Positions 37,751 to 48,430 of a stretch of DNA of 64,000 nucleotides are shown here, one piece after another. This stretch comes from Pyrenopolyporus hunteri (Eukaryota; Ascomycota; Sordariomycetes; Xylariales; Hypoxylaceae), in the NCBI GenBank assembly GCA_902806595.1, contig CADCXC010000014.1, positions 1,178,001 through 1,242,000 of the forward strand, in the 5' to 3' direction. The notes beneath the pieces were generated by a model. That model was not told the DNA's origin. It saw only the letters and a program-made list of their open reading frames with translations, and made no database searches. The stretch's first letter is position 1, and each line of letters opens with the position of its first letter. Made by a program: the position numbers and the translations under genes.

Positions 37751-38967
37751 TTAACACTTCATATAGACAGCTTCAGTTCGTCAGCATCTGTCATCTAAAT
37801 CTAGGCGTGATCATCTCTTACCGTTCGCGTATAGCGAGTAGTTATCCGCGTTCAGCAACGCCTGCTCTGGCGGTAAAGCCACGCTATCGTTATATCCGTA
37901 CGTGTAGTCGCCAGTGAAGGGGCTATATACGTCTTGACAGTGGGTAAATTCGTGGATCGACGTCGTTGCTTGGTCTTGACGATGACAGCCCTGCGGTAGC
38001 GGCGGCAGCGTATCGTAGAATAGCGGGCACATAACGACGTAATTGAAGTCAAACTTGGTGTATGCGTTCAGAGGTCCGTCGGTCTCGCATATCCCATATA
38101 GATCATAGCAGTAGTACCGCGAAGGCCCCGAGTTTGTCGTCGAGCACTCTTTAGCTACCGCCGTCAGCCTATCTACGACGGTCTGCCGCGTCGCCGATGA
38201 GTTGGTCCCGAAGTACTCGACGAAGCGCGAGGACGACGGGTTCGCTGCGTCTGCTGCGGCTGCCAGAGCCAGCGTCTCACAGTTACGAAGAGCCGCCGTG
38301 CTGGCAGCTAGCTGGGTGGAATTGCAACCGTCCTGAAGATTAGTACGCTCTTTGAGAATAGGCGAGTTTAAGGTCCTGTCCACAGCCGCCGCCATTTGCG
38401 CATCGACGTGGAGAGCGATGTCATTAGACCGAAGAGGGACAGCTGGGCCGGATAATTCGGTAGACCCGGCCAACGCGACAGGCATTAGTCCCGTAGCCGA
38501 AAATGTGTATTTTCCGGTCTTGTTGAACTCGTAAACGTTAGCAGTTTTGATGGTAGTAGTCGCAGATTCGGATGTCTTCAGCAGTAGGAAATTCTGGGGT
38601 TTGAGGGCATCGTGCCGGACACTAGCGTATATCCCCCTGAAAGGAGCTTCGACGCCTAAACATTGTTACTATTAGCCGTTAATTATCCTTTATGTGGTCT
38701 AGGGTTTGGTTTACCTGCTTCATCCACTACCTTTACTCTCCGGATGGGTAAAACCTCGTCAAGAAGGGTACCGACCCTTAACAGATTGAGATCTATAGGA
38801 CCGACGTTTTTGATAGTGACAATCAACTCGGCTACTTCGCCGGTTACCGCGGGGGAAAGGGTTACTTCCAAAGCCGGAGCCGGCCCATTGTCCGCAGACC
38901 TTAGGACGTGGGCATTAACGGTCGCGTTAAGGCTAGCTATAGCTGCAATAATCTTTGCGGGCCTCAT
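37751..38967 (-). CDS. Secreted deuterolysin metalloprotease (M35)
   Basis: Extracellular zinc endopeptidase of the aspzincin family, made as a preproprotein. Exons 38967-38715, 38655-37822 and 37770-37751 give 368 aa. Residues 1-19 form a signal peptide ending NATVNA, and a propeptide of roughly 170 residues follows. The catalytic site is HEFTH at 319-323 with the aspzincin Asp in GDYTYGY at 334; His319, His323 and Asp334 are the expected zinc ligands and Glu320 the catalytic base. The last exon has only 20 coding bases after a 51-nt intron (CTGAC branch, acceptor GAAG) and yields the C-terminus LYANAVYMKC, as expected for deuterolysins. Reading through instead ends in GKR. It is convergent with HIR3 and is followed upstream by a second secreted-protein gene. 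Confidence 0.92.
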
Positions 38968-40101
38968 CGTGGCGGCATATATGATAAAAGCCAGGAGACC
39001 GCTATGGGGAATACCCTCGTAGGACGTGTCTGTTTATATAGGTACATTGTTTATTGCTTCATATCTTAAGCCTGCCCCGAAAGAGGATTCGTTCCTGAGT
39101 GGAGCCTTTAAAGCTCGTATTTCGTCGTCTCGATGCATTCAAATCGTCCACTGCGACGCTGTTGGAGCAGGGTTATCCTCGTGCAAAGGCAGGTAGGTAT
39201 AGAAAGCGGCAGAGATTACCTTATCACAATAGCCTATAGGTCGAGGAACATGTTCATTATTGTATTTATATATAAACTATCCCGATCAATTGAGTGAATT
39301 TGAGTAAGAGACCAAACGCCAAGCCTACGCCCAAGTTGAAGTTTCTAGCCATTCCTAGGTCTTGTAACCCGGATCTAGGGGTATTTCCCTCTTCATATAC
39401 CTGTGGCCAACGACATGTATCCCCGATTTAGCATAGGTACCTAGGTAGGTAAGCAACGATTATAGTACGTTCTAGGGAACACCACACGTGCCACTGGTTA
39501 TTCCTTGGAATGGATTACGCCTATCGTAGCGCAGTTGGTTTACTCTAGAGAACGCGGCTCTGCGACGATGCTAAGGACGTGAACCAACCCTTATGCCATT
39601 TGCTTACCTGCCTCCTGGGAAAGAGAGGGTGGGTTACTTAAAGCCTTATGTACGTAGGCATATTTCAATGGCGCTACTCTGCTCGCAACTGTCCCAATAC
39701 CTACCTCCCCTAGTTCATTAACCGTGCGGGCCTATAGTATCCAGGTGCAGTTTATGGTGCTAGTGTTGGAACATGGCGGACTCTCGATTTCTGATGCCAT
39801 GCTAAGCACTTGTTATGCCACCAATGTTTCCGGCGGATGGTAATCCGTAGACATAATATGTATAAATTCTATAGCTAATACCCATTCTATTCCATTCCAG
39901 ATGGAATTGTCAATGACTCGTTCTATATACCTTGAAATATGACCCAATATAGACAGTGAAGTAAGAAAGGAAAAAGTCCAACCTATATACAAATTCCTCC
40001 CGACATAATACCATCCATTTACTAATCTTAATCCCCAGAAACCCCAAGAAGCCCCTTCAACACCCCGTTCAAACGTCGACGACTCAAAATCAGCGCCTCG
40101 T
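38968..40101. other. Intergenic region upstream of the protease
   Basis: It contains a candidate TATA box, a CCTAGGTAGG motif near 39440 and no supported gene. A minus-strand frame at 39813-40145 mostly overlaps the 3' side of the ribonuclease gene and looks spurious. Confidence 0.6.
39033..39040 (-). promoter_or_regulatory. Candidate TATA box of the M35 protease
   Basis: TATATAAA on the minus strand, 66-73 bp before the start codon. It is well placed for a short-leader secreted-protein gene. Confidence 0.5.
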
Positions 40102-40695
40102 CTATTTCCAATGGCACTGGGTGAAGCGGCGCTTAGTCTTGGCACCTGTATGGGTCATTAAGCCACAGAAAGTGATATCAACCCTTCCAGTCTTCTTGTT
40201 CTTGTTCGAAACGCTAACAACAACGCGGTCTGGGCCGGGATCCGCGCTGTTGGTTACGAGAACCTTCTTGTTCTGTAGGATGGGGAATTCGTAAAGGTGA
40301 CCCTTGCACTTGTGACTGAAGTTCTTTATGTCCCGCTCGTGGTTGTTGAAGACGTGGGGGTACTTGTTCTTGGTGAGCTGTTTCCCGCGGGTGTGTAGCT
40401 TTCCTGCCTGGTCCCCGGCATCGCGAATGTTGCCGGCGCTATAGGTATGCTTGGCGCAGGTGCCACTCCTGGGGAAGTTGTGGAAGGTGAACTTCGGACG
40501 GATGGCACGGTCTTGAAGTTCGCGTTGCTCAATTGGCGGTAACAGGCCAATATCCGGGATGTCAAGGTCCGGGATGTCAAGGGAGTCGTCAAGATCTTCG
40601 AGATCGTAAGCTACCGTGTCATCGGGCGGAATTACCAAGCAGTTCCCCAGGAACAGGAAAAGGGCGGCCGTAAACAATATGCTAAGAGACTTCAT
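40102..40695 (-). CDS. Secreted ribonuclease of the ribotoxin/RNase T1 fold
   Basis: Single-exon gene of 197 aa. Residues 1-19 are a signal peptide; 22-63 form a very acidic Asp/Leu/Ile-rich segment that looks like a propeptide ending near a dibasic-like QDR/AIR site; the mature domain is basic. Conserved spacing of YPH (His114), YEFP (Glu136), DRV (Arg157) and MTHTG (His182) matches the catalytic set of fungal extracellular guanyl-preferring ribonucleases, including the ribotoxin branch. Four cysteines of the mature part (80, 130, 177, 194) can form two disulfides. The frame is intact. The loop between Arg157 and the last His is Lys-rich (SNKNKKTGR). Whether it acts on the ribosomal sarcin-ricin loop or is a general RNase cannot be told from sequence. 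The fold assignment is good; the role is inferred. Confidence 0.78.
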   Translation of the reverse strand: MKSLSILFTAALFLFLGNCLVIPPDDTVAYDLEDLDDSLDIPDLDIPDIGLLPPIEQRELQDRAIRPKFTFHNFPRSGTCAKHTYSAGNIRDAGDQAGKLHTRGKQLTKNKYPHVFNNHERDIKNFSHKCKGHLYEFPILQNKKVLVTNSADPGPDRVVVSVSNKNKKTGRVDITFCGLMTHTGAKTKRRFTQCHWK

Positions 40696-42446
40696 CGTGA
40701 AAAGTTGCTTGCTAATAGACGATTGTTGATGAGGATGATGAGGATGTCGAAGGTGACGAGTAGGAGGGGATCATGAAGTCAATTTATGTATCATGGGCGC
40801 CAAATAATTAGCAGGTTATATCATCGACTGAGTACACCAAGTCCTTAGACATCACTATACTGATTTGCAAGAGATCCAACTTCGCTTGACGCCATCATTA
40901 AAATAGATTTTAATTATACTTACGCGAAAGGGTCTTGAGAATATGGGTACCCAGGCTATGTATTTTATAACTGAGACAGCTAAAGCGCTCCTACGCTAAA
41001 GTGCGTAAACCTATATTCCATTTAATTAAAGCGGACTCGAGCCATTTCGACGTTAAACTAGATGGCTGTAGGCTGGCTGATCTGAATGGTTAGTTTTGAA
41101 CATTCACCAAGAAGGAAGCTGGCAAGTTGTGGAACACAAATAAGAACAACAGGTTATTTGCCTTGCTGACCGATTCATTTCATCATGAAACTGGCCGTGA
41201 TGGCTGCGAGGCCATCTGGAGATTCTTACAAGCGTGAAACATTTCGAAACGGGAATCAACATACCGATTATCGTTTGCCGGGTTGGGAGGAAGGGCTTTG
41301 CCGCATAACACTCTTAAGAAGTAAGTATTAGCCCAGGACCCCGCAACTCCCCCCGTAAGACGGATTTGTTCCCAGCGCAACATATTCCCAGAAATCGAAG
41401 CCCTCATGAGCCCTCTTATATTTCACCTGTCGACGGCGTCGTTACGCATTAACAATCAACTACGGGCTGTGTCATGGAGAGTACGGCACATGATGGCGGG
41501 AATAGCTTCATAGTGATGCTCTTATCTGCTAATTATTTTAAGGATTGCGACGGTGAACTTGGAGCTTATTGGAAGAGGCTAAAGGGAATACGTGTAGCGG
41601 AAGCACCAGCTTAGTCTTCTGTTGGGCCAGTTTTTATGTAGGTACGTGGTAGGTAATTATTACCTAGGTATTTATTGAATTTTTCTTTTAGCAGTACTCG
41701 CGTAGATAAAGTATCTCTGCTTAGGTACCTACCTAGGTAGATATATGGGGTAGTTGCCCGCAACATATCCCTACAACAGGCTTGATCTTCATCAAGGGCC
41801 AACTCAGGTGGGGGCTATTAAAGCTCCAAGAAAGACGGGGGGCTTTAACAGGAAACATTTAATCAACTACATAAGAAAAAGATTAGGTAAACTACCTACC
41901 TATCTGGATACCTGGGTAAGAGGTATATGCGACTATCACAATATATATATACCTAGGTACGCATCTAATAATGGATGGAATTTGAGGCCGAAACGCTCCT
42001 ACGCAAAGACCTACATTAGATATTCCCCAATTCTACAGTCTTTCCTTTTTCGGCAACGCTGACGCTGCCGACGCGCGGGGCTGACCTATAGATAGATGTA
42101 ATAGTACTATTATGTATCTACCTACCTATTAAAGGATACATGCAGCGCACACTACCTTGGTGGGATGACACGTGACTATTCGGCTATATCCTCTATGTAC
42201 AGGTAGGTAGGCAGCTACCTAGGTACCTAGGTATGTACAGCACAATAATGCTTCTTTTTGGGTACATAAGGAGGTAAGCGAACCTCAAAGCCCCCTTTTC
42301 GATAAATACCTAATTATCTGGGTAGGTAATTATAACAACAATAATAAAAGCCAACGGCTTTTCCCATTAACTTTCATATCCCGTGGTCCTCACCTCGACT
42401 CTATAATCATCTTAGGTTTAACACCCCCCCAACCACCCCCCACAAA
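40696..42446. other. Intergenic region, no gene seen
   Basis: It contains palindromic CCTAGGTAGG clusters (41655, 41725, 41950, 42200-42235). Two frames near 41.2 and 41.8 kb are repeat-laden and unsupported. Confidence 0.6.
42200..42235. repeat. Palindromic CCTAGGTAGG-type motif cluster
   Basis: Units AGGTAGGTAGG, CTACCTAGGTACC and TAGGTA in succession, about 210 bp before the DUF3632-like start codon. Confidence 0.7.
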
Positions 42447-43440
42447 ATGGCTCCGTCGGTTGATTCATTCTTTGATAAAATGATAGCAGATCCGGCCGGC
42501 CAGTCGCGGAACGAGTGAGTGAACCCCGTCCTACATGCTTCAGCTTACTGGCGGGGTTGATCAATCGCCGATAGGGCGAATGCTATCCGAGAGCTCCTCC
42601 GCGGCAACATCAACGCCGAAGAGGCAGCGGTGAGATTCACCAGCGATATCAATAGATCTCGTACCGCCTCGGAAAGCAGGGCAGCTCTATGGGGAATGTG
42701 GAAGCTGCTTGAGGACACAGCAAGGAAGTTCCCCGAACACCATCTTAAGGTAAAGCGCCGCCCGGGGCGTTTCGTTAAGGCATTTCCCCTTTTCCTTCTT
42801 GATCTGACTTCTCGAAGTTAGTCGAACTGGTAGACGCTATTCGACGGCTGCCGGATCTCGTAATCCGAGGTGAAACAGCCGTCAAATGGCCCGAACTGCC
42901 CCTACTAGCAGAGTCGTGGGGAGAGAACGTGTTTGACCGTGAGTGACCGTCCCCGCATCCTCACTTACCTGCTTACAGAGGAATAATGCGATGGCAGGGG
43001 ACGAATCGGCCTATTCTGAAGACCAAGTTTTCGTAACAGCCTTCACGGCCCAGCTTTGTGGTCAACAACTTGTGGAGGCAAACGATTTTCTTTCGGCGGC
43101 AGAGCTGGATTTCTGCATAGCTTTCGAGGAGACCCCACCTGCTGGCGCTGCTCTCAACGGAGACGACATACGGAGGCTCAATGTGAACGTGCCTATTGCG
43201 GCGCAGTGGATCCTCCATGCCGGGGAGAGAATCTACAACTGCGAGGAGCATTTTGACCTCGAGGCGAGGGACGGCTTATGGACAGGCCGACCGGGATTTA
43301 GTTACGGGAGATGGAAATTATGGAAGGAGAGGGCGGAATGGGTAAGTAGCCTCAAGAAGGTAGTTAGGCACGAGACGATAAATGCGGCGAAGGCGATGGT
43401 CGAGAAGATGAACCAGATCGAGCGCGACGACGTTTCTTAA
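42447..43440 (+). CDS. DUF3632-like fungal protein
   Basis: Four exons, 42447-42514, 42575-42749, 42818-42938 and 42998-43440, give 268 aa with consistent phases. Introns are 60, 68 and 59 nt with GTGAGT, GTAAAG and GTGAGT donors. The protein is helical, cytosolic-looking and has no signal peptide or membrane segment. Blocks such as AIRELLRGNINAEEAA, WGMWKLLEDTARKFPEH, FVTAFTAQL and AAQWILHAGERIYNCEE resemble the fungus-specific DUF3632 family, whose function is unknown. The third acceptor was chosen at GGCAG (42997), because the strong donor at 42939 leaves phase 1 and only this acceptor restores the frame as FDRDESAYSED. Family assignment is by recalled pattern. Confidence 0.75.
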
Positions 43441-46107
43441 AAAACTTCGAAGCGGATAGGAGCGCTACTGGACAGTTTAGGCAATTGATTGACGCCGTTA
43501 GATATTCTGTTCTATATACAACTATTCGTAAAAATCCTCATAGAAAGGTTGAGAAGCCATAAAGCGATACGGCTAGTACCGAATATAGTCATTACCTAGG
43601 TAGGTAGGTACCTATTTAAGGGATCATACACCTACGGACGGCGCTATATTTTACCGATATATACCTATATTTACGGCTATTAAGCCACCTAGGTACCTAA
43701 CTACCACCGCTAACTACCGCCGAGGTACCTAAGACACCTCATTATCAGATACCCACTATAAATACAGCGCGCATGGCGCTATAGGCTACCAGAACTACGG
43801 AACTTTAGCGTATACCTCCCTGTTTTAGAGGTCTCATACAGCAAAAGCGCCTCCTTCTTACAAAGTTACCGGCTTAGAATTATGACGAACGCTTTACCGA
43901 CGCTACCATAGCTTTATTTGAATACGTAAATGGCAATATTTTTATGAACGCGACAGAGGCTATTTTATAACTCGGATAATAGACTTGGCACTATATTTAA
44001 GGGTGCATCGGTAAGAGTAGATTCGAGCTAAGCTTTTCAATGTATATCGAAGGTGGGAGTGGCGCGAACGATATATTCCGAATATCTCGAATCGCGGGAA
44101 AAACACTAGGAGCTTGAATCATATAATTTCATCGACAACTTAAGTGTATGTGGGATCCGTAGAATGCTTTGACAAAGACTGTAACATGAATCCGGTATTT
44201 AACTGTCACTCTAAAGCTAGCGCTATGTGGTATTATGAATGCGTTCCGTTGTTGATCTATGATAAGGGCTCTGCTGGTAATTTCCACCGATTTCACTCCC
44301 GCGTAACGAGCCCGCAGGATCGGCTTCCGTTTTTTCTTAACCAACTTAGCTACATACCTAGGTAAGTACTTATTTGGAGGAGCGGTCATACCAAATATCG
44401 CGAGGAGATAAGTGACGGAAAGGGAATCATTATAGAAGAAAATTTTCTTTAAATCGTAGCCTCAAGTTCAACTAAACCTAGGTAGGTATCGTGTCGAGAG
44501 TTTTGATATTACGACCTAATGCTCTGAACCCAGGTGCGCCTCGTTCCCGTCCCTGTTCTCTTAAAGCGGGTCGCTAAGTATTGCGAATAGGGATTGGCTA
44601 ATGTTGTCACTTTCCTACCTATTTAGGTGTATGGGATTCCCTCCGATAGGGCCCCTTACCTAGATGTCACTTGTATGCAGAGACGGATATGCCCAGTTCA
44701 TCCAGATTTTTTTCAGGTGAAATTCTCGATCCCGTAAGTTTTTAACATACGCTTGAAGCTTCGAGGGCTACCATTTACGTCGGCACAACGTCAACATTCT
44801 TCAATAATTGGTACCGCTGATAGAAAATCCTAATGGCTGAGCACTCCATCGACAAGCTGTCCTGTGAATGGCAGACTTCGTCATCCCGGAACAGACGCGA
44901 GAAACACATGTCAGTCGGCAAATATATATCTATTACTATACCATATATTCTAAATGTACCAATTCCAAAGGCTGAGTCGCTCTCGGGCCTGCCCAACCCA
45001 GCTTCATTCGATTCTAGTAGAGTCCGCCGGGCTAAGATATCCGAGTCTAAAAGTAGTTCAGCTTCCACGCTCTCCACAGGAAATCGCAATCCCGCAACAA
45101 GAAAAGCGCAACAATATTAGTGCGTTCTACGACAACTTTCATAGTCTTTTCACGCGATGCATCAGTGTCAACGACTTACTGTCGAGCTAATCGCTCAAGG
45201 GTCGGTGAAAGACACATGTATATAACGTTTTACATCGCTGCTCGTAGATCTTTTCTTTCGCCGCTACAAGACTATTTTGTGTTCAGGGTATGTTCGAAGA
45301 AAACAGCTCCACGATTACTACCCAAATGCTCGACTGGAAGATTTCATCGTGAGTTCGCTCTAGTAATCTACTATCTATGCACTATTTGACTATCTTGAGC
45401 ATCTTCGTGGTTAATTAATAGGTAGCCGCGTTAAATATTATCTTCCTTATCTTATACTATATAAGTCGCATTTGTCTGTACTTTTGGAGCGAATGTGATC
45501 GGAGACGAGCCATAGAGAGGAACACTGGTGGAGCTTAGATGAGCCCAAGTTCTACCAAAGTTCAATGAATACTTAGCGACTTGGAGCTGTAGTTAACAAG
45601 TATGTAGGTCAAACGAAGCCGAAGCAACCGGGGCGTTGACTTGGATCAGAGGGTGTTGGTGATATGATGGCGACGTTTAAACGAGAATAACTTGTTAGTT
45701 GATTTGATCAACCCCTCCTCCGCCCCCGCCCTCGCCCCCTTTCCCCTTTCCCCTTTCCCCTTTCCCCTCCCCCTTCTTTTCATTCGCGTATGGTTATATA
45801 ATAAACACACACAATTGGTCCAATAGATCAATATTTAGCGCGTGAATATATATATATATTATCCTTCCTCCGATGTCGTTACACGCCGTCGTAAACGACT
45901 GTAAATACTTTAATTATCCTTTGTAGCTGACCCTTAAGGAGAAACTAGGGTATGTTAACGACTTCTAAGAGAAATCATAAAACTGAGTACGTATGCTCGA
46001 TCTCCGGCTTCCCCTGTACCTCTAGCTATGTTACAAATGAAATGCGACGATTAAATCCCTAGGTAATACGGGTGGTTATATTTCGGGAGAGTGTTTTGAG
46101 GATTGAT
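43441..46107. other. Intergenic region, no gene seen
   Basis: 2.7 kb with scattered CCTAGGTAGG motifs (43591-43615, 43690, 44360, 44480) and a (CCCCTTT)n run. Short frames near 44.8-45.4 kb have no recognisable domain and no splice partner that I could find. Confidence 0.55.
45735..45773. repeat. (CCCCTTT)n tract
   Basis: Four to five tandem copies of a 7-bp pyrimidine unit on the plus strand; the complement is a G-rich strand with runs of four G that could form a quadruplex. Confidence 0.8.
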
Positions 46108-46824
46108 TTAATGGTGAATATCGCTAGCACTAAATCGACCGGCAACAAAGGCGCCAAGGAAGATTCCACCGAGGACAGAGAGAAAATACCCAACGTTCAT
46201 TGTCATCACTGCTAACATACTAGATGAGTTTCGTCAGACTAAGCTTCCTTACCAAATCACGAAGACGGGGAGAAGCGTCGGCAACCAACCGAGGCGGCAG
46301 CATCTAGAAAAAAAATTAACTTACAGTAGATATCCGATACCACCTATCACGACCTCGAGTAAAGCGCGGACCGTCTCAGTCGCGACTCTAAACGGGTGGC
46401 TATTCCACTGGGTTCTGAATTGGTTACCGATTGACTCCAACGCGCTCTTGCCCCCTGGATAGTCGTCTGAGTCGGACGATACGGCGGCTCTGTTATGTCG
46501 ATGGAGGCCCGGATTCGAGTCGAAAACCATAGACCGAAGTGCCATAAGAATGCGATGCAGAAGTGCGAGCACAATGAGAAAGATGCAAGTGCCGGCATAC
46601 GAGCCTTGTCCTTGCGGTGTCCAACCCAATGAAAACAAGGGAGTCGTAACGCTTTGGAAGAATACCATGGCCATCTCCGCCGAGGTCATCATTATCTGCG
46701 ACGAATGGCCCATGTCCATATCCATTCCGCTCGTAGAGGAGGGCATCGAGCTCCCACTCGTCATGGTCATGGTCATGTCCGCCATGGTGCCCGAAGAAGT
46801 CATGGACATATGGTCGTGATCCAT
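46108..46824 (-). CDS. Ctr-type copper transporter
   Basis: High-affinity Cu(I) importer of the Ctr family. Exons 46824-46325 and 46219-46108 are split by a 105-nt intron, giving 203 aa. The N-terminus is a Met/His/Asp-rich metal-capturing domain (MDHDHMSM, MTMTMTSG, MDMDMGH). The first membrane segment follows near residues 75-100. The second holds the essential MxxxM motif (Met168 and Met172 in MLAVMTMN), and the third has the GxxxG packing motif (GGIFLGAF, Gly185-Gly189). The second half of the signature appears only after splicing with the last exon. The start at MDHDH is preferred over an upstream ATG because metal-binding domains start here in relatives. It lies 1.6 kb from a ferric reductase on the same strand. 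Confidence 0.93.
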
Positions 46825-48430
46825 CTTGGGCGTCGGGAGCGTTGTCTTGACGTTGTGGATGATCTCTAGAAGTATGGGTAGGTAAGACGAAGGGACCGAC
46901 AACGGGGTTTAGGTGAACAAAGGCAGGTAGGTACGTGAGAGGATATGTGGAAGTATCACGACGCCCGAAACTAGAAAACCTAGTAAATTCATTGCCTAGG
47001 TAGGTACGTAGACGTACGGGCGCAGAGTGAGACTCCGACTCCACACCGTTCTTATATGTGCGATTGACTCTGACAACCTTGCAGGCTCGTGTTACGTTCT
47101 GCCTCTGTCGATCAGGGTCGACGCTGTCTGGGGCTTGCAGGAATCTCTAGGCTTGAGGAATCAATATTGACCCTGGGACTGTTGCGGGACTTCGCAAAAT
47201 GTAGAGAAGAGACGGGTGATAGGTATTCTGCTCATAGTCCCAATATGGCGGCCAGGCGGGGGAAAACCTTCTAGTTACGGTTTTAGAATCGGGTGTGCCT
47301 AACACGCGAGAATCAAGATGATAGGATGAGTTCTAGCATAGCAACTGCAGGTGTCCGAATCGTCTCACCAACCACACGACGGTACACTATGTAATACATA
47401 ATTCGAAGAGCGGCCGAGGAGGAAGGGGGGTGTGTATAGTAGTCGCAATACCGGGCCACCCATGCTCGTGCGCGGGCGGGATGAGAGAGTTTGAGCAGAT
47501 TTTAGTCCCATCCCTTCCGGAATAAGTTAGGCGACTCCAGCCACGGGTACCCTGATCCATGGGCCTGGGGAGCTGATGAGCCTCTTATGATAGAGGATAC
47601 AACACTAACAACATGTGATTATACCTGTATTACACGTAGGTACATGCCTCCTACCTATATGTATATGGGAAGGTATATATTATAGGTATATATTATATAG
47701 GTAATACCTACGATCAAGTGATATGGCGGATACGGGTGCGGGTGGGTGCAGGAAGGGGAAGGAGCGTGAAAGCTCAACGTGAGCCTAAGCGACATACATG
47801 CATACCTAGGTACATAGCACATACTACCCGACATGTAGGTCCATAATCTTGTTTGATGTTTTTCGTTGTACTTGTTGTCCCTCGCGTTACGAAAGACCGG
47901 CGAACCATCGAATCACACGGTTCGCCTCTTAGATGGCCGTGCGCATGGTATCGACTGCCACGATATACCTAGGATGTTGGCGAACCCGAGTATGACAACC
48001 CATAGGCAGGTACCTACTTCACTTTACACCAGCCCGGCTCGGCCCTACTTCTGCTCGGCTCCACGTTAGGTACACTGCCCGAAGCGTAGCGAACGATGCG
48101 TATGAGCAGGTATTGGCCCCGATCCAGGGAATAGTTCAGGGGGTAGTTGAGGTGCTATCGATTCATAGTACTAGAATTTGCGACTGTAATATTACTACGC
48201 CCCTTCCTCCGATACGATACCTCGAGGGGTCCCGTACCTCTGCCCCGGAGCATCGTCTGTGGGCTATCGTTAATCTGCTGGCAAATAGGAAGGGGTATCG
48301 GGTTAATTATGAACTATAAAAATACATGCTTCTCTTTTATCTGGGATAAATAGCACGAGGATTATGTTACCATCTAAGCCGCTGCATTAGCATCAAGATT
48401 AACTCTAGAGATGGTGATATGAACATCAAC
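46825..48430. other. Intergenic region between Ctr and ferric reductase
   Basis: It contains CCTAGGTAGG motifs (46925, 46993, 47803) and TATA-like AT-rich tracts near 47660-47710. Short overlapping frames are not supported. Confidence 0.55.

Noticed and set aside
39520..39600. tRNA-like A-box (TAGCGCAGTTGG)
   Set aside because: No matching B-box (GGTTCRANNCC) or cloverleaf stems could be drawn downstream.
41754..42062. 102-codon plus frame before the DUF3632-like gene
   Set aside because: It contains repeat-derived YIPRY and PTYLDT segments and no conserved domain.
44775..45389. Several 78-104 codon frames
   Set aside because: No phase-compatible introns linking them and no recognisable motifs.
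46493..47044. 183-codon minus frame overlapping Ctr
   Set aside because: Alternative frame of the Met/His-rich Ctr exon; it lacks membrane segments.
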